This document shows positions 3,237 to 5,440 of a stretch of 5,440 nucleotides of DNA, in pieces. The stretch covers positions 1 to 5,440 of the forward strand of contig JAEYFY010000418.1 of NCBI GenBank assembly GCA_023454395.1, written 5' to 3'. Under the pieces are notes generated by a model, which saw only the letters and a program-made list of their open reading frames with translations, was not told where the DNA came from and did not search any database. The position numbers and the translations under genes were made by a program. The DNA comes from Pseudomonadota bacterium (GTDB taxonomy: Bacteria; Pseudomonadota; Gammaproteobacteria; Enterobacterales; Enterobacteriaceae). Position 1 is the stretch's first letter. Each line of letters begins with the position of its first letter.

Positions 3237-5440
3237 TTAGTGAGAAAAGCGTTTCGCCTCTATCACATCAGGCAACTGATTAAGTTTTGCCAAAATACGA
3301 CCTAATACTTGGAGATTATAAATCTCAATATTCATATCGATTGTCGCAATTTGTTGCTTCACATCGCTACGGCTACTCACACCAAGTACGTTTACTTTTT
3401 CATTGGCTAAAATTGTCGTGATATCACGTAATAACCCACTACGATCATTCGCTACAACACGTACTACCAATGAATAACCGCTGGAGTAATTTTCTCCCCA
3501 TACCGCATCAACAATACGCTCTGGTGCATGAGAAAGTAATTCAGCCAGTTGCTCACAGTCAGCACGGTGAATCGAAATACCACGACCTTTAGTAATAAAG
3601 CCGACAATATTGTCACCCGGAATAGGCTGGCAACAACGCGCAATATGGTGCATTAAGTTACCCACACCTTCGACAACAATGCTTCCACCAGACCCTGTGG
3701 TTCTTGGTGCTGGCGTTTTGTTTTCGAGCGTGCGCAGTGCCTCTTTATCTTCATCTTCTGCAGTGGCTTTATTCAATTTACTTTGAATAAAGTTCACTAA
3801 TTGGTTGATTCGAATATCACCGACACCAATACCTGCTAATACTTCATCAACACTATGAACGTTATAACGTGCGATCAGCAGTTTTTCTGCTTCTTTCATG
3901 TTGATATCCATATGCGCCAATTCGTTATCTAAGATCTGACGCCCCGCAAGAATATTTTTATCGCGATCTTGCTTACGGAACCAATTATGAATTTTCGCAC
4001 GTCCACGGCTTGTCGTGACATAACCTAAGTTAGGATTTAACCAATCGCGACTTGGATTTGGATGTTTTTGTGTAATAACTTCAATTTGGTCGCCCATCTG
4101 TAATTGATAGCTAAATGGCACTATACGCCCGCCAATTTTTGCCCCAATACAACGGTGCCCCACATCACTATGGATATGATAAGCAAAATCAAGCGGTGTT
4201 GAACCTGCAGGTAAATCAACAACATCACCTTTTGGCGTAAAAACGTAAACCCTATCATCAAAGACTTGGCTACGAACTTCATCCAGCATTTCGCCAGAAT
4301 CCGCCATCTCTTCTTGCCATGCAATCAGTTTACGTAACCATGCAATACGGTTTTCATAACTACCTGTACCGCCTTTCGTCGCAGCGCCTGTTGCACCTTC
4401 TTTATATTTCCAGTGCGCAGCCACACCCAATTCTGCATCTTCATGCATTTGGCGAGTACGTATTTGAATTTCAACCGTTTTACCTTCAGGTCCTAACACA
4501 ACGGTATGAATAGATTGATAGCCATTAGGTTTTGGATTTGCGACGTAATCATCGAATTCATCAGGTAAATGACGGAAATGAGTATGCACAATCCCTAATG
4601 CGGCATAACAGTCTTGAAGACGCTCAACGACAATACGTACCGCTCTCACATCAAATAACTCATCAAATGCGAGATTTTTTTTCTTCATTTTGCGCCAGAT
4701 ACTATAGATATGTTTGGGACGTCCATAGATATCTACATTAACATTCTCTTCTTTCATATAACCGCGCACTGTACTGACAAAATTATCAATATACTGTTCA
4801 CGGTCGATACGACGCTCATGAAGTAAGCTGGCTATTTTTTTGTATTCATCAGGATGAAGATAACGGAAGCAGAAATCTTCTAATTCCCATTTTAATTGAC
4901 CAATACCCAATCGGTTGGCTAATGGCGCATAAATATTAAAACACTCTTTTGCAGCCAGTACGCGCTCATCTTCTGTGGCATCTTTCACTTCGCGTAAATG
5001 GGCAATACGCTCTGAAAGTTTGATGACCACACAACGGAAATCTTCCACCATAGATAACAACATTCGGCGAACATTATCCACCTGAACAGAGCTTGTTTCA
5101 TTGGTATGCGTTGCTTTTAACTGGCGTATGGCATCCATTTCCATTACACCACGTACTAAGCTCCAAATCGCATCACCAAAATGTTCAGTGACGATTTCCT
5201 GATCAATAAGATTTTCTTCAGCAAGGGGGAAAAGAAGCGCTGCCCTCATGCTGTCTTTGTCCATGCTTAATGTCGAAAGAAGCTCCACCATTTCAACACC
5301 ACGCCACAATAGCAGTTCGGCATCTTCACGCCCTTGAACAGTACGATGGCAGTATTCCCAGGTTTGCATGATTTCACTACCCGCATTGACATGGGTTAAG
5401 TTCAAGCTGTTGACCCATTTATCAACAGCAAACTCTCCTG
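3237..5440 (-). CDS. relA: RelA, ribosome-dependent (p)ppGpp synthetase I; 5' end outside window
   Basis: RelA transfers pyrophosphate from ATP to GTP or GDP when uncharged tRNA sits in the ribosomal A site, triggering the stringent response. The frame is open to the right edge. The residues read upstream of the TTG at 5405 (GEFAVDKWVNS) match the start of E. coli RelA, so that TTG is not the start and about 12 codons are missing; 733 codons are visible and the full length would be about 745, as in E. coli (744). Domains in order: an N-terminal pseudo-hydrolase region in which the HD motif has become LLFPLAEE, so no hydrolase activity is expected; a synthetase domain with YGRPKHIYSIWRKM and the monofunctional EXDD motif (PDEFDDYVANPKPNGYQS); a TGS domain (RVYVFTPKGDVVDLPAGS); a conserved cysteine region (ARCCQPIPGD, HRADC); and a C-terminal ACT/RRM domain. 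It ends with TAA 8 bp before its terminator. The assignment is very secure. Confidence 0.98.
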   Translation of the reverse strand, partial: GEFAVDKWVNSLNLTHVNAGSEIMQTWEYCHRTVQGREDAELLLWRGVEMVELLSTLSMDKDSMRAALLFPLAEENLIDQEIVTEHFGDAIWSLVRGVMEMDAIRQLKATHTNETSSVQVDNVRRMLLSMVEDFRCVVIKLSERIAHLREVKDATEDERVLAAKECFNIYAPLANRLGIGQLKWELEDFCFRYLHPDEYKKIASLLHERRIDREQYIDNFVSTVRGYMKEENVNVDIYGRPKHIYSIWRKMKKKNLAFDELFDVRAVRIVVERLQDCYAALGIVHTHFRHLPDEFDDYVANPKPNGYQSIHTVVLGPEGKTVEIQIRTRQMHEDAELGVAAHWKYKEGATGAATKGGTGSYENRIAWLRKLIAWQEEMADSGEMLDEVRSQVFDDRVYVFTPKGDVVDLPAGSTPLDFAYHIHSDVGHRCIGAKIGGRIVPFSYQLQMGDQIEVITQKHPNPSRDWLNPNLGYVTTSRGRAKIHNWFRKQDRDKNILAGRQILDNELAHMDINMKEAEKLLIARYNVHSVDEVLAGIGVGDIRINQLVNFIQSKLNKATAEDEDKEALRTLENKTPAPRTTGSGGSIVVEGVGNLMHHIARCCQPIPGDNIVGFITKGRGISIHRADCEQLAELLSHAPERIVDAVWGENYSSGYSLVVRVVANDRSGLLRDITTILANEKVNVLGVSSRSDVKQQIATIDMNIEIYNLQVLGRILAKLNQLPDVIEAKRFSH

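Noticed and set aside
4121..4741. Short open frames overlapping relA on both strands
   Set aside because: All lie within the conserved RelA frame, and their translations show no family features.
5403..5405. TTG as the start codon of relA
   Set aside because: The frame stays open to the window edge, and the residues upstream align with the E. coli RelA N-terminus, so the real start is beyond 5440.

Overview
The window looks like a chromosomal stretch of a low-GC enterobacterium of the Morganellaceae type. Proteus is the best guess: RelA and MazG are very close to the E. coli proteins as I remember them, but the DNA is AT-rich. The genus is inferred, not proven.

Layout from right to left, which is the transcription direction of the backbone genes. 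relA, the ribosome-linked ppGpp synthetase, lacks only about its first 12 codons and runs off the right edge (3237-5440, minus strand). It is followed by a textbook intrinsic terminator at 3189-3219. mazG, a nucleoside triphosphate pyrophosphohydrolase, is complete at 409-1206 (minus strand) and has its own terminator candidate at 279-308. The remaining left end (1-278) is AT-rich and holds no convincing gene. In E. coli the order is relA-mazE-mazF-mazG-pyrG. Here mazEF is absent and pyrG is not reached.

Between relA and mazG sits a block of about 1.93 kb with two convergent genes. The plus-strand gene (1451-2725) encodes a 424-residue protein. Its last ~180 residues are a colicin E1-type channel-forming domain, joined to an N-terminal half that I do not recognise. 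The minus-strand gene (2749-3087) encodes a 112-residue protein with three predicted membrane segments that resembles the colicin E1 immunity protein. Toxin and immunity genes facing each other is the usual arrangement for pore-forming colicins. A hairpin between them (2736-2765) can serve as a shared terminator.

The block is bounded by a 51-bp direct repeat (1251-1301 and 3179-3229, one mismatch). The repeat is the relA terminator itself: one copy lies 8 bp from the relA stop codon and the other lies just upstream of mazG. This suggests that a bacteriocin/immunity cassette entered the relA-mazG junction and duplicated the terminator. No recombinase, lysis gene or LexA (SOS) box is visible in the cassette.

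The most interesting content is the bacteriocin with its novel N-terminal delivery half, and the terminator duplication that marks its insertion where E. coli keeps the mazEF toxin-antitoxin pair.
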